NCBI RefSeq assembly: GCF_900091575.1
Contig: NZ_FMCR01000005.1
Span: 548,016 to 612,015 of the forward strand
DNA length: 64,000 nt
Reading direction: 5' to 3'
Source: Micromonospora saelicesensis
GTDB taxonomy: Bacteria > Actinomycetota > Actinomycetes > Mycobacteriales > Micromonosporaceae
Shown here: positions 17,577 to 25,511 of the stretch, piece after piece
Layout of the letters: each line of letters starts with the position of its first letter
Position numbering within the stretch: the first letter of the stretch is position 1
Notes under the pieces: model-generated
What the model saw: the letters and a program-made list of their open reading frames with translations, nothing else
The model's database searches: none
Told to the model about the DNA's origin: nothing
Program-made: the position numbers and the translations under genes

Positions 17577-18461
17577 TCACCGCTGGAACTGGGCTAGCTT
17601 CTGCGGGTTGAGGATGATCAACACTCGTTCGATCCCGGCGGGTGAGGCGTCGATGGTGACCAGAGCGACGGTTGTCCCGGGCCGCGAGACGAGGATCGCG
17701 GCTTGGCCGTTGGATTCGACGATCTCCGGCGAGAGGTCGCGGCCGAACTTCCGGATCAGGCCCAGGACGTAACGCGCGACGTTGTCACGTCCGACGACGG
17801 GCAGCTGGGCGGCCCGGACGGCGCCGCCGCCGTCGGCGTAGGAGATGGCTGTTTCGGCGAGCAGTTCCTCGAGCTGGGTCAGCTCACCGGAGCGGGCTGC
17901 GGCGAGAAAGGCATGCAACAGGCGGTCGCGGTCGGCGTGGCCGACCGGTTCGCGCCGCTGCTGGGCAAGGTGCGTGCGGGCGCGGTGGCCGAGCTGTCGT
18001 GCGTATGCCTCGCTGACGTCGAGCACCTCACCGATCCGTCGGAACGGGTAGTCGAACGCCTCCCGCAGCACGTACACCGCCCGCTCGGCCGGGGTGAGCC
18101 GTTCCAACAGGAGTAGCACGGCGAGTTCGAGTGACTCGTTGCGTTCGGCCTGGAGTGTCGGGTCGGCGGCGGTGTCGACGGGCTCGGGTAGCCACGGTCC
18201 GGGATACAGCTCCCGGCGGGCGCGAGCCGACGTCGCGGCGTTCAGAGCGAGCCGAGAAGTCGTCGTGACCAGGAACCCGATCGGGTCCCGTACCTGGCTG
18301 CGTTCGGTCTGCTGCCACCGGAGCCAGGCTTCCTGCACGATGTCCTCCGCCTCCGCGACGCTGCCGAGCATCCGGTAGGCGATGCCGAAGAGCCGCGGAC
18401 GGACCGCGTCGAACGCCGCTAACGCGTCGACGAGTGCCCCGTCTTTTCCTCGCCCTACCAT
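17577..18461 (-). CDS. ECF sigma factor, SigJ/ECF41-type with SnoaL-like C-terminal domain
   Basis: From the ATG at 18461 (MVGRGKDG) the product is 294 aa. Region 2 reads RPRLFGIAYRMLGSVAEAEDIVQEAWLRWQ and region 4 reads LTPAERAVYVLREAFDYPFRRIGEVLDVSEAYARQLGHRAR. A C-terminal NTF2/SnoaL-like domain of about 110 residues follows (ELTQLEELLAETAISYADGGG). This extra domain modulates sigma activity in the ECF41/SigJ class, whose genes often sit next to a small oxidoreductase or carboxymuconolactone-decarboxylase-like gene. Here an SDR and DoxX-like membrane genes are nearby. The start at 18542 is rejected because the added segment is not family-like. Confidence 0.92.
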   Translation of the reverse strand: MVGRGKDGALVDALAAFDAVRPRLFGIAYRMLGSVAEAEDIVQEAWLRWQQTERSQVRDPIGFLVTTTSRLALNAATSARARRELYPGPWLPEPVDTAADPTLQAERNESLELAVLLLLERLTPAERAVYVLREAFDYPFRRIGEVLDVSEAYARQLGHRARTHLAQQRREPVGHADRDRLLHAFLAAARSGELTQLEELLAETAISYADGGGAVRAAQLPVVGRDNVARYVLGLIRKFGRDLSPEIVESNGQAAILVSRPGTTVALVTIDASPAGIERVLIILNPQKLAQFQR

Positions 18462-18572
18462 GGCCGCCGCCTCGTCGCTTCCATCCCTGAATGTGCAGGT
18501 GAGTTCGAACTGCCGCCGATATCGCTGCTGTCTGTCGAGCACCAGTCACACAGGTACCCCTGCGGGGCCGTA

Positions 18573-18872
18573 CTACAGCACGTGAGCGGCGTTATGGCCA
18601 GCGGCTTGGGTCGGCGACGATTCGAGCAGACCGATACAGATCTGCACGAGCATGCCGACGAGCCAGGTAAAGGGACTGTCGACGCCATCCTGTTTGTCGT
18701 TCGGCATCGTGTACCAGACGGTGTACGTGGTTTGTACCGCGTGTTCGGCGGCGTCGACTGAACCGAGCAGGTGGTACGCGAGGTTCTTGAGGAGGCGTCG
18801 TTCGGCGACGGCGACGCAGAACGCGCTGGGTAGCGCGTTTGACCGAAGTGGCCGGAGGGGTTCGGGAACCAT
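18573..18872 (-). pseudogene. Truncated ECF sigma factor (region 2 only)
   Basis: The 99-aa open frame starts at an ATG with GGGAGA upstream and carries ERRLLKNLAYHLLGSVDAAEHAVQTTYTVWY and SPFTWLVGMLVQICIGLLES, clearly the region-2 half of a SigJ-like sigma factor. It then stops after about 15 unrelated residues, so region 4 and the SnoaL domain are missing. It sits 30 bases downstream of the membrane-protein gene and just upstream of a complete SigJ paralogue. A decayed duplicate is the simplest reading; a dominant-negative or anti-sigma-like small protein cannot be excluded, because the ribosome site and reading frame are intact. Confidence 0.55.
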
Positions 18873-18901
18873 CGGCTCTCCCAGTGGTTGACGCAGCAGG
18901 T

Positions 18902-19336
18902 TCAGTGGGCGGCCCGAGCCGGGGCGAGGTCGCGCCGAGCCGCCGAACGGTCGCGCAGCGCCGTCAGCAAGATGATCACCAGGCCGATGAGCGCCACGGC
19001 CGCGTTTGCGGTGGTGAGGAGGATCGCCTCACCTACGGTCGCCCCCTGCATGTTGGTGAGGTGATAGAAGAAATGCGGCAGCGCGAAGACCGAATAGGCG
19101 GCTGCGGCAGGGATGACGAAGTGGGCCTTGGGTTTGACCGCCGCGATGCCCAGCACCAGGGCGATCGCCAGTGACGCAGTACCGAAGTCCCGCGCATAGT
19201 GCTCGCTGAACGGCGGCGTGAGATCCACTGTCGGGAAGTTCGCGTAGAAGCTGGCCGGCCAGATCGCGTTCCAGGCTCCGACCACGAAATTGTCGAGAAA
19301 CAAGATCGCCAGTGCGATGCGGATGATGGCGGTCAT
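18902..19336 (-). CDS. Four-helix membrane protein, DoxX-like, copy A
   Basis: The 144-aa protein has four hydrophobic helices and the blocks DLTPPFSEHYARDFG, IPAAAA and PHFFYHL. It is roughly two-thirds identical by eye to the product of the gene at 20709-21194, which is on the opposite strand. Small membrane proteins of this type resemble the DoxX-like group and often neighbour an SDR and an ECF41 sigma factor; the function is unknown. It lies upstream of the truncated sigma fragment on the same strand. Confidence 0.85.
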   Translation of the reverse strand: MTAIIRIALAILFLDNFVVGAWNAIWPASFYANFPTVDLTPPFSEHYARDFGTASLAIALVLGIAAVKPKAHFVIPAAAAYSVFALPHFFYHLTNMQGATVGEAILLTTANAAVALIGLVIILLTALRDRSAARRDLAPARAAH

Positions 19337-19469
19337 GATCGTCGCTCCTTGCGCTGTACCGGCTCGGCGTCCGCGGTGTCGTCCTTGACACGCCAGCCGA
19401 CGTGGCTGGACATCTCAGGAGCCCGCCGGTGGTGGGCGAGTGTCACCAGGTACGGACCGAGCAGGGCTC

Positions 19470-19517
19470 CGATTCGTGACACACGACCCCGGCCGCGACC
19501 TCTGCTGTCACGAATCG
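19470..19517. repeat. Perfect 12-bp inverted repeat, 24-bp spacer
   Basis: CGATTCGTGACA at 19470-19481 is exactly complementary to TGTCACGAATCG at 19506-19517. The repeat lies in the divergent gap between membrane-protein copy A and the LPMO-like fragment. It may be a regulator dyad or a junction left by rearrangement; sequence alone does not decide. Confidence 0.4.
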
Positions 19518-19577
19518 CGGGGCCGCTCGGTCCAGTTCGCAGACGTCGCGGTCGTTCGCGGCGGAGGGGAGCACACC

Positions 19578-19775
19578 ATGAAGAGAAGCGTTGCGGCGCG
19601 CGTGACGGACACGTCAGACACCGGTCGGGCGCCTCGCACTTGTCGTCGCGTCAGATTGATCGTCACGGTCGCGCTTGCTGCCGGTTTCCAGCTGGCGGTC
19701 ACGCCCGCGCCCGCGTTCGCGCACGGCGCTCTCACGCGGTGTCTATGCCGCCAGCAAGCGCACCGATACAGATGA
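19578..19775 (+). pseudogene. Signal peptide fragment resembling an LPMO (AA10) N terminus
   Basis: An ATG preceded by GCGGAGGGGAGC opens a signal peptide (MKRSVAARV, then LIVTVALAAGFQLAVTPAPAFA) whose predicted cleavage leaves an N-terminal His in HGALT, the arrangement of AA10 lytic polysaccharide monooxygenases. The frame then runs into 12 unrelated residues and a stop. The rest of the enzyme (about 150 aa) is absent. It is best read as a degraded or truncated LPMO gene, although a short secreted peptide is formally possible. Confidence 0.4.
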
Positions 19776-19944
19776 GCGTTCCACCCTTTAGGGCTATCTG
19801 CGCAGTCTATTCCTGGACGAGAAGTCTCGGAGAGGTAGAACCAACAGTGACATCACAGCGGTTCATCCCCCTTTCACCCCGGCCCCCGGTCCGGGCTACG
19901 CGCCATCGCGGCGTTACGGCGAACACAGATCGGGAGGTAGCTCG

Positions 19945-20712
19945 GTGCGTATCGCGGTAGCTGGCGGCACCGGCGGGGTTGGACGTCTCGTCGTCAACGC
20001 CGTACGGGCCGCCGGCCACGAGCCGGTCATACTCGCCCGCTCCACGGGAGCAGACCTGATCCGCGGTTCCGGGCTGGACGAGGCGCTGACCGGCGTACCG
20101 GTCGTGATCGACGTCAGCAACGTGTCGACGATCAACCGCAAGAAATCGGAGAACTTCTTTGGTACGGCGACAACCAACCTGCTTGCCGCAGGCCAGCGCG
20201 TCGGGGTTCGGCACCACGTCGCGCTGTCGGTCGTCGGTGCCGACCGGGTGAACTGGGGTTACTACGCGGGCAAACGACGCCAGGAGAAGCTCGTCCTGGA
20301 CGGTGCGGTTCCCGCGACGGTGCTCCGCTCGACGCAGTTCTACGAGTTGGCCGCGCAGATGCTCGCCACCATTCCCGGTCCGATCGCAGTGGTGCCCCAG
20401 ATGCTCATGCAGCCGATCGCGGCCCACGAGGTCGCCAACTGTCTCGTCGACCTCGCCCTGGCAGACCCGGCCGGCCGGGCGCCCGACATCGCCGGCCCGC
20501 AACAGTTGCGCATGTCGGACATGGCCCGCCGCCTGCTACGCACCCGTGGGAGTCACCGCCTTGTCCTGCCCGTCCGCCTTCCGGGAGCGACCGGTCGAGC
20601 CATGGCCGGACACGGCCTGCTGCCCACCGGCCCCGGTCCGCGGGGCACACAGACCTTCGACCAGTGGCTGGCCAGCCCGGCAGCGCAGAACGACGCCGGG
20701 CGGAGCCGATGA
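19945..20712 (+). CDS. NAD(P)-binding oxidoreductase, atypical SDR (NmrA-like)
   Basis: A GTG start at 19945 follows CGGGAGGTAGCTCG. The 255-aa protein begins MRIAVAGGTGGVGRLVVNAV (the SDR dinucleotide loop) and has GVPVVIDVSNVSTI, HHVALSVVGADRV and AGKRRQEKLVLDG in the NmrA/azoreductase-like pattern, with no obvious active-site Tyr-x3-Lys. It is translationally coupled to membrane-protein copy B: their codons overlap as ATGA at 20709-20712. Together with the SigJ-type sigma gene this makes a sigma-SDR-membrane protein set typical for ECF41 neighbourhoods. Confidence 0.88.
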   Translation: MRIAVAGGTGGVGRLVVNAVRAAGHEPVILARSTGADLIRGSGLDEALTGVPVVIDVSNVSTINRKKSENFFGTATTNLLAAGQRVGVRHHVALSVVGADRVNWGYYAGKRRQEKLVLDGAVPATVLRSTQFYELAAQMLATIPGPIAVVPQMLMQPIAAHEVANCLVDLALADPAGRAPDIAGPQQLRMSDMARRLLRTRGSHRLVLPVRLPGATGRAMAGHGLLPTGPGPRGTQTFDQWLASPAAQNDAGRSR

Positions 20713-21194
20713 CCGAAGGCCGATCACCCACCCCCGCCGCACCGCAGGCAACGTCAACAGACGGGCGGGACACCGCGCTGACCGCGTTGATCCGGATCGC
20801 CCTGGCCGTCCTCTTCCTCGACGAACTCGTTGTCGGGTTCTGGAACCAGGTCTTCCCCGAAAGCTTCTACGACAACTTCCCGACCGTCACCCTCACCCCG
20901 CCGTTCAGCGAGCACTACGCGCGAGACTTCGGCGGGGCCACCCTCGGCCTGGCCGTCGTCCTCGGCATCGCGCTCGTGGCACCTCGAGCCGCATTCACCA
21001 TCCCCGCCGCGGCGGCATTCTCCACCTTCGCCATACCCCACTTCTTCTTCCACCTGACCCACCTCCACCACGCCACCGGTGGCGAGAAGGTGTTCCTCAC
21101 AACGGCCAATGCCGGTGTCGCCCTGCTCGGCCTTCTCGTCATCGCCCTGACGCTCGTCCGGGACGCCAGGCGTCGCCGCCCTCCGGCCACGTGA
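20709..21194 (+). CDS. Four-helix membrane protein, DoxX-like, copy B
   Basis: The ATG at 20709 overlaps the stop of the SDR gene. The 161-aa product has an N-terminal cytosolic tail, then LIRIALAVLFLDELVVGFWN, TLTPPFSEHYARDFG, IPAAAAFS and PHFFFHLTHLHHA; about 69% of 128 aligned positions match copy A (hand count). Four membrane helices are predicted. The His-rich loop HLTHLHHA, absent from copy A (HLTNMQGA), may be a metal or haem contact; that is speculation. A strong terminator follows at 21197. Confidence 0.85.
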   Translation: MTEGRSPTPAAPQATSTDGRDTALTALIRIALAVLFLDELVVGFWNQVFPESFYDNFPTVTLTPPFSEHYARDFGGATLGLAVVLGIALVAPRAAFTIPAAAAFSTFAIPHFFFHLTHLHHATGGEKVFLTTANAGVALLGLLVIALTLVRDARRRRPPAT

Positions 21195-21196
21195 TG

Positions 21197-21229
21197 CGGG
21201 CGGACCCGGCGCGACGCCGGGTCCGCCCG
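21197..21229 (+). terminator. Intrinsic terminator hairpin
   Basis: A perfect 15-bp stem (21197-21211 CGGGCGGACCCGGCG with 21215-21229) closes a 3-base loop and is followed by TTTC. It ends the SDR/membrane protein operon on the plus strand. The polyester-hydrolase gene converging from the right could use it on the minus strand. Confidence 0.8.
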
Positions 21230-21308
21230 TTTCAGACGAGCTGGATCTCGCCCTGCCGCTGGTCGATCCGCACACCCTCGAACAGGTGCTGCGCGGAGTC
21301 GGTCGTGA

Positions 21309-22694
21309 TCAACGCGCGAGGGCGGCGAGCCTGAACTGCTGGTTGGTTTGTCCGTGGCAGTCGTAGAGCTGGATCTGGGCTCCGTTGGTGGTGCTCCAGG
21401 CGTCCAGGCATCGTCCGGACTGGACGTTGCTGATGGTGCCGTTGGAGTTGACGTTCCACTGTTGGTTGGTCTGGTTGTGGCAGCTGTAGATCTGCACCGC
21501 CGCACCGTTGGCGGTGCCTGCCGCGTCGAGGCACATGTTCCCGTACACCTGGAGTTGTTTGTTCGAGGTGTAGGTCCAGGCCTGGTTGGTTTGTTTGTTG
21601 CAGCCGTAGAGCTGGACGCGGGTGCCGTTGGTACGTGAGGCGTTGGGTACGTCGACGCACCGACCGGACTGCGTGCCGACGATCTCGGAGGCGGAGCCGG
21701 GTGGAACTGTCGGCGGATCGGTGGGGGTCGGCGGATCGGTGGGGGTCGGCGTCGAGGGCAGCAACGGGCAGGTGCTGCGGTAGGTGACCACGCCGCTGGA
21801 GTCCAGCAGGGGGCAGAGGAACTGGCTGTACCGGGTGTCGTTGTCGATGAACATCTTGACGAACGGCAGCATGGTCCGGACCATCACCGGGTTCGACCGT
21901 CCGACCATGAAGCCGTGATCGGCGCCGGCGACCTCCACGTAGACGCTCTCCGTCGTGGCCGGGAGGCTGTTGTACAGGCCGGTGGCGTAGGACGGGGTGA
22001 CCACCGTGTCCGCCTGCCCAGAGAAGATCATGGTGGGCACGCGGTCGTTGGCCAGGTTCGACGACGGCGAGTACGGCGCGATGCCGACCACTGCCTTCAA
22101 CGACGAGCGTCGGGTGGCCGCACTCAGCGCGCCACCGCCGCCCATCGAGTGACCGGCGACCGCCAACCGGTTGGGGTCGACCCGGTCGCGTACGGGGCTC
22201 TGCTGTGTGAGGTAGTCCAGTGCGGCGAGCAACTGGGTGCCTCGGGCCGTGTCGAAGTCGTTGCGGCTGTTGGTCTCGATGCCGATCACGACGAAGCCGT
22301 GGGATGCCAGCCACGGTCCCATCCAGGCCAGCTCGGCGGAGAACAACGCTGTGTAACCCGGCGAGATCGCGATGGCACCGAAGGTGCCCTGGCTGGTGTC
22401 GGTCGGGTAGTAGATCCTGCCGCCGTTGAAGCCGTACCCGGTCGGGACGCTGACCGACGTGTTGGCGAAGGGGCCGTTCACGGCGGTGACGCTGGTCCGG
22501 GTGGGGTCCGGGCCCCGCTGGTACGGGTTGTCGGCGGCCGACGCCGACCCGGTCGCCACGGTGATGGTGAACAACCCGACTGCGGCGGCGATCCCGGCCG
22601 CGGCGAGCTTGAACAGCCGTCCCCGAAAACGGGGGGACACTCGGTCGGTGTGGGAATTCCCCGAGGGTGGGGGGTGGTGTCCGTGTCCTCGCAC
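21309..22694 (-). CDS. PETase/cutinase-like polyester hydrolase with C-terminal CBM13 (ricin B) module
   Basis: A GTG at 22694 preceded by AGGAGG begins a signal peptide cleaved near ASA-ADNPY (residue 53). The catalytic domain starts NPYQRGPDPT and follows the Thermobifida cutinase / IsPETase family throughout: ISPGY (oxyanion Tyr114), GHSMGGGG (nucleophile Ser183, Met184), QADT (Asp229), ADHG (His260) and a conserved C-terminal disulfide (Cys294-Cys309). Where family enzymes have Trp after AP or TP (IsPETase Trp185), this protein has Tyr208 (IAPYSPSSN). A Pro/Thr linker (311-334) leads to a ricin-B-type CBM13 (335-458) with repeated CLD/QxW motifs. Secreted cutin or polyester hydrolysis is expected. 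It probably shares a transcript with the xylanase gene 86 bases upstream. Confidence 0.92.
   Translation of the reverse strand: MRGHGHHPPPSGNSHTDRVSPRFRGRLFKLAAAGIAAAVGLFTITVATGSASAADNPYQRGPDPTRTSVTAVNGPFANTSVSVPTGYGFNGGRIYYPTDTSQGTFGAIAISPGYTALFSAELAWMGPWLASHGFVVIGIETNSRNDFDTARGTQLLAALDYLTQQSPVRDRVDPNRLAVAGHSMGGGGALSAATRRSSLKAVVGIAPYSPSSNLANDRVPTMIFSGQADTVVTPSYATGLYNSLPATTESVYVEVAGADHGFMVGRSNPVMVRTMLPFVKMFIDNDTRYSQFLCPLLDSSGVVTYRSTCPLLPSTPTPTDPPTPTDPPTVPPGSASEIVGTQSGRCVDVPNASRTNGTRVQLYGCNKQTNQAWTYTSNKQLQVYGNMCLDAAGTANGAAVQIYSCHNQTNQQWNVNSNGTISNVQSGRCLDAWSTTNGAQIQLYDCHGQTNQQFRLAALAR
21322..21706 (-). repeat. CBM13-encoding repeat, copy 1 (polyester hydrolase)
   Basis: This segment encodes the CBM13 module from GSASEIVGTQSGRC to FRLAALA and is nearly identical at the nucleotide level to 23747-24130 in the xylanase gene. 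Differences are scattered single bases. The repeat begins in the linker (after PPGSAS) and ends with the module, so it is a whole-module duplication. Confidence 0.9.
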
Positions 22695-22780
22695 TATCGC
22701 TACCTCCTGGTGGTGGATGGGTGCGGGGCGGACGGGCTCGGTGTGGTGCCGAGCCTGCCCGCCCCGGCGATGTCCGGTCG

Positions 22781-25213
22781 TCAGCGTTGGAGCGTCAGCA
22801 GACCCGGCCGGTACGGCAGGAGGCCGTAGTCGCCGCCGGAGCTGGGGGAGCGCCCCTGGTAGAGCAGTTGCAGGTTGCAGGCGTCAACGGTCATGGTCTG
22901 ATCGGCGTTGCTGCGGATCAGTTCGCCGTGACTGATGTCGTTGGTCCAGGTGGCGCCGCTGTTCGCCTTGCCGGCGAAGGGGTTGCTCTCGGACGTCGCC
23001 TGCGGCGTCCACGTACCACCGAGGCTGGTGGCCGTGAACGAACGGAAGTACCGGCCCTGCGAACCGATCGCCTCGACGATCATCAGGTACTTGTTCAGGC
23101 CCTGGAGCTTGTAGACCTGAACGGCCTCGAAGAGGTTGTTCGTCGTGTCGGTCATGATGGTCGTGTAGTTGGAGCCGAAGCTGCCCGGGAAGTTCCCGAT
23201 GGGCATGCTGGCCCGGTAGATCCTCCCGTTGTCGCCGGCGAAGAACAGGTACATGTTCTGGTCGTCACCGATGACCGCCTGGTCGATCGGGCCGGTGCTG
23301 GAGTTGGAGATGCTTCCGGTGAACAGCGTCTGCGCCCCGGACCAACCGTTCGGGTTTGTCGGGTCACTCGAGGTCCGGTACGAGAACGCCGTGCCGCCCC
23401 ACTGGTAGGCCAGCACCCAGATGTTGCGCGGCGCAAAGTAGAACAACGACGGCGCGACGGTCGCCGAGTTCATCGCGTTCTGGCTGGCCGAGCCCATCTG
23501 CGAGTAGTTGCTGAAGAGGCCGAAGTTCATCGAGCCCCACGTGGTGCCGGTGTCGTGGGTGGTGGCGTAGACGAGCTGCTGGCCGTTGTACGGCGCGACG
23601 GTGAAGTCCTTCAGCGACACCCACCCCGACCTCGGCTGCGCCAGCGCACCCGACGACGACCAGCGGTACGACGAGGGAAGGTCACACGTGCCGCCGGTCG
23701 GCGGCGGCGTCGTCGGGGTCGGCGTCGGGGTGGAGCCGCCGCCCAGGGCGGCGAGTCGGAACTGCTGGTTGGTCTGTCCGTGGCAGTCGTAGAGCTGGAT
23801 CTGGGCCCCGTTGGTGGTGCTCCAAGCGTCCAGGCATCGTCCGGACTGGACGTTGCTGATGGTGCCGTTGGAGTTGACGTTCCACTGTTGGTTGGTCTGG
23901 CTGTGGCAGCTGTAGATCTGCACCGCCGCACCGTTGCCGGTCCCGGCCGCGTCGAGGCACATGTTCCCGTACACCTGCAGCTGTTTGCCCGAGGTGTAGG
24001 TCCAGGCCTGGTTGGTCTGCTTGTTGCAGTCGTAGAGCTGCACCCGGGTGCCGTTGCTGGTCGAGGCGTTGGGCACGTCGACACACCGGCCCGACTGCGT
24101 GCCGACGATCTCGCTGGCGGAGCCGGGCGGGTTGGTGGGCGGGTTGGTGGGTGGGTCGGTGGGCGGGTTGGTGGGGCCCGCGCTGTTCAGCGCCTCCAGG
24201 GTGGAGGTGTAAGCGGCCTTCTTGTTGCCGTTGCACTCGAAGAGCAGGGGAGTGCCGCTGGAGCGCCACGAGTCGCAGTCCCGCACCCCCCACACGGTGA
24301 GCCCGTTGCAGCGAGCCACGGCAAGGCAGTCGTTGACCACACTGCGGTAGGTGTTGGCCTGCGTCGTGCCGGATCCCTCGATGTCCAGCTCGGTGATCTG
24401 CACGTCCACCCCGAGGGCGGCGAAGCTGGACAGCGTGGTGCGGTAGTTGCTGTTGTACGGCGAGTTGGCGTTGAAGTGCGACTGGAACCCGACGCAGTCG
24501 ATCGGCACCCCACGAGACTTGAAGTCGCGCACCATGTTGTACACGGCCTGCGTCTTGGCCCAGGTCCAGTTGTCGGTGTTGTAGTCGTTGTAGCAGAGCT
24601 TCGCGTTCGGGTCGGCCGCGTCGGCGGCGCGGAACGCCGCCTCGATCCAGTCGTTGCCGGTGCGCTGCAGGTTCGAGTTGCGGCGGGCGCCGCTGTTGCC
24701 GTCCTCGAACGCCTCGTTCACCACGTCCCACGAGTAGATCTTGCCGCGGTAGTAGGTGGCCACTCGGGTGACGTGGTTCAGCATCGCGTTGCGCAGCGCG
24801 GTGCCCTCCATGCTCTGCATCCAGCCCGGCTGCTGCGAGTACCAGGCCAGGGTGTGGCCCCGGACCTTCCAACCCCGGGAGATGGCGTGGTTCACGATCC
24901 GGTCCGCGTTGCTGAAGGTGAAGTTGTTCTGCTGCGGCTCGGTCGCGTCGATCTTCATTTCGTTCTCGGGAGTGATGGCGTTGAACTCGCGGTTCAGGAT
25001 CGTCGTGTAGGCGCTGTCGTTGAGTTTGTTGGCGGCCACGGCGGCACCGAAGTACCGGCCGGACTGGGCTGCGGCGGCACCGAGGGTCGTCTCGGCGGCC
25101 TGGGCCAGATTGGGTAGCAGCGACACGATCAGGGTCAGAATTATCGCGGCTGTTCCGGAAAGAGTGAGCGTTCGCAGTCGGGTGCGCCCGATGGGACGGG
25201 TCCGGGGAACCAT
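22781..25213 (-). CDS. Trimodular GH10 xylanase - CBM13 - GH62 arabinofuranosidase
   Basis: The ATG at 25213 follows CAGGAGGATCAGC and gives an 810-aa secreted protein (signal peptide to NLAQA-AET). Residues 43-343 form a GH10 xylanase with acid/base Glu167 (WDVVNEAFED) and nucleophile Glu275 (QITELDIEG). A PTNPPTDPP linker leads to a CBM13 module (365-490). A second linker leads to a GH62 domain (about 509-810: SYRWSSSGALAQPRSGWVSLKDFT, GPIDQAVIGDDQNMYLFFAGD, NNLFEAVQVY), which removes arabinose side chains from arabinoxylan. Backbone and debranching activities in one chain fit arabinoxylan attack. The polyester hydrolase gene follows on the same strand. A LacI-type palindrome lies about 300 bases upstream. 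Confidence 0.95.
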   Translation of the reverse strand: MVPRTRPIGRTRLRTLTLSGTAAIILTLIVSLLPNLAQAAETTLGAAAAQSGRYFGAAVAANKLNDSAYTTILNREFNAITPENEMKIDATEPQQNNFTFSNADRIVNHAISRGWKVRGHTLAWYSQQPGWMQSMEGTALRNAMLNHVTRVATYYRGKIYSWDVVNEAFEDGNSGARRNSNLQRTGNDWIEAAFRAADAADPNAKLCYNDYNTDNWTWAKTQAVYNMVRDFKSRGVPIDCVGFQSHFNANSPYNSNYRTTLSSFAALGVDVQITELDIEGSGTTQANTYRSVVNDCLAVARCNGLTVWGVRDCDSWRSSGTPLLFECNGNKKAAYTSTLEALNSAGPTNPPTDPPTNPPTNPPGSASEIVGTQSGRCVDVPNASTSNGTRVQLYDCNKQTNQAWTYTSGKQLQVYGNMCLDAAGTGNGAAVQIYSCHSQTNQQWNVNSNGTISNVQSGRCLDAWSTTNGAQIQLYDCHGQTNQQFRLAALGGGSTPTPTPTTPPPTGGTCDLPSSYRWSSSGALAQPRSGWVSLKDFTVAPYNGQQLVYATTHDTGTTWGSMNFGLFSNYSQMGSASQNAMNSATVAPSLFYFAPRNIWVLAYQWGGTAFSYRTSSDPTNPNGWSGAQTLFTGSISNSSTGPIDQAVIGDDQNMYLFFAGDNGRIYRASMPIGNFPGSFGSNYTTIMTDTTNNLFEAVQVYKLQGLNKYLMIVEAIGSQGRYFRSFTATSLGGTWTPQATSESNPFAGKANSGATWTNDISHGELIRSNADQTMTVDACNLQLLYQGRSPSSGGDYGLLPYRPGLLTLQR
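23747..24130 (-). repeat. CBM13-encoding repeat, copy 2 (xylanase)
   Basis: This is the partner of the repeat at 21322-21706. It encodes the same CBM13 module, from PPGSASEIVG to FRLAALG, between the GH10 and GH62 domains. The two copies lie in direct orientation about 2.4 kb apart, close enough for recombination or gene conversion. Confidence 0.9.
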
Positions 25214-25511
25214 GCTGATCCTCCTGTGGTGGGGGTAAGAGATTCCTGTCGCTGTTCCATTTGGAGGCCCCGCTCGGATGGTGGCGGGCACGATGTCGAG
25301 TCCGCCCGAGCGGGCCGGGATCACGTCGGGCACCAGCCCGGATGCGAGTTGTTCGGGCTATCTGGCCAGCGGGTGAAGGGCGGTGGCAGGTAGGCCCGGT
25401 CGCCCGTCGGGGGTGGTTGCGGGCGTTGGGCTCTCTCGGTGGTGGATGTGGTCACCTGGCGGGTGGGTGGGCCCGACGGTCGCGTGGAGCGCCTCCAGTG
25501 CTAACGGATCT

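Noticed and set aside
24126..24180. Short PTNPP/PTDPP repeats resembling a repeat array
   Set aside because: They encode a Pro/Thr linker between enzyme modules, not a CRISPR array; units are too short and irregular.
22667..25117. Plus-strand 816-residue open frame opposite the xylanase
   Set aside because: It mirrors the xylanase coding strand (Arg/Val/Gly-rich antisense of high-GC code) and has no start context or domain, while the minus strand gives perfect GH10, CBM13 and GH62 motifs.
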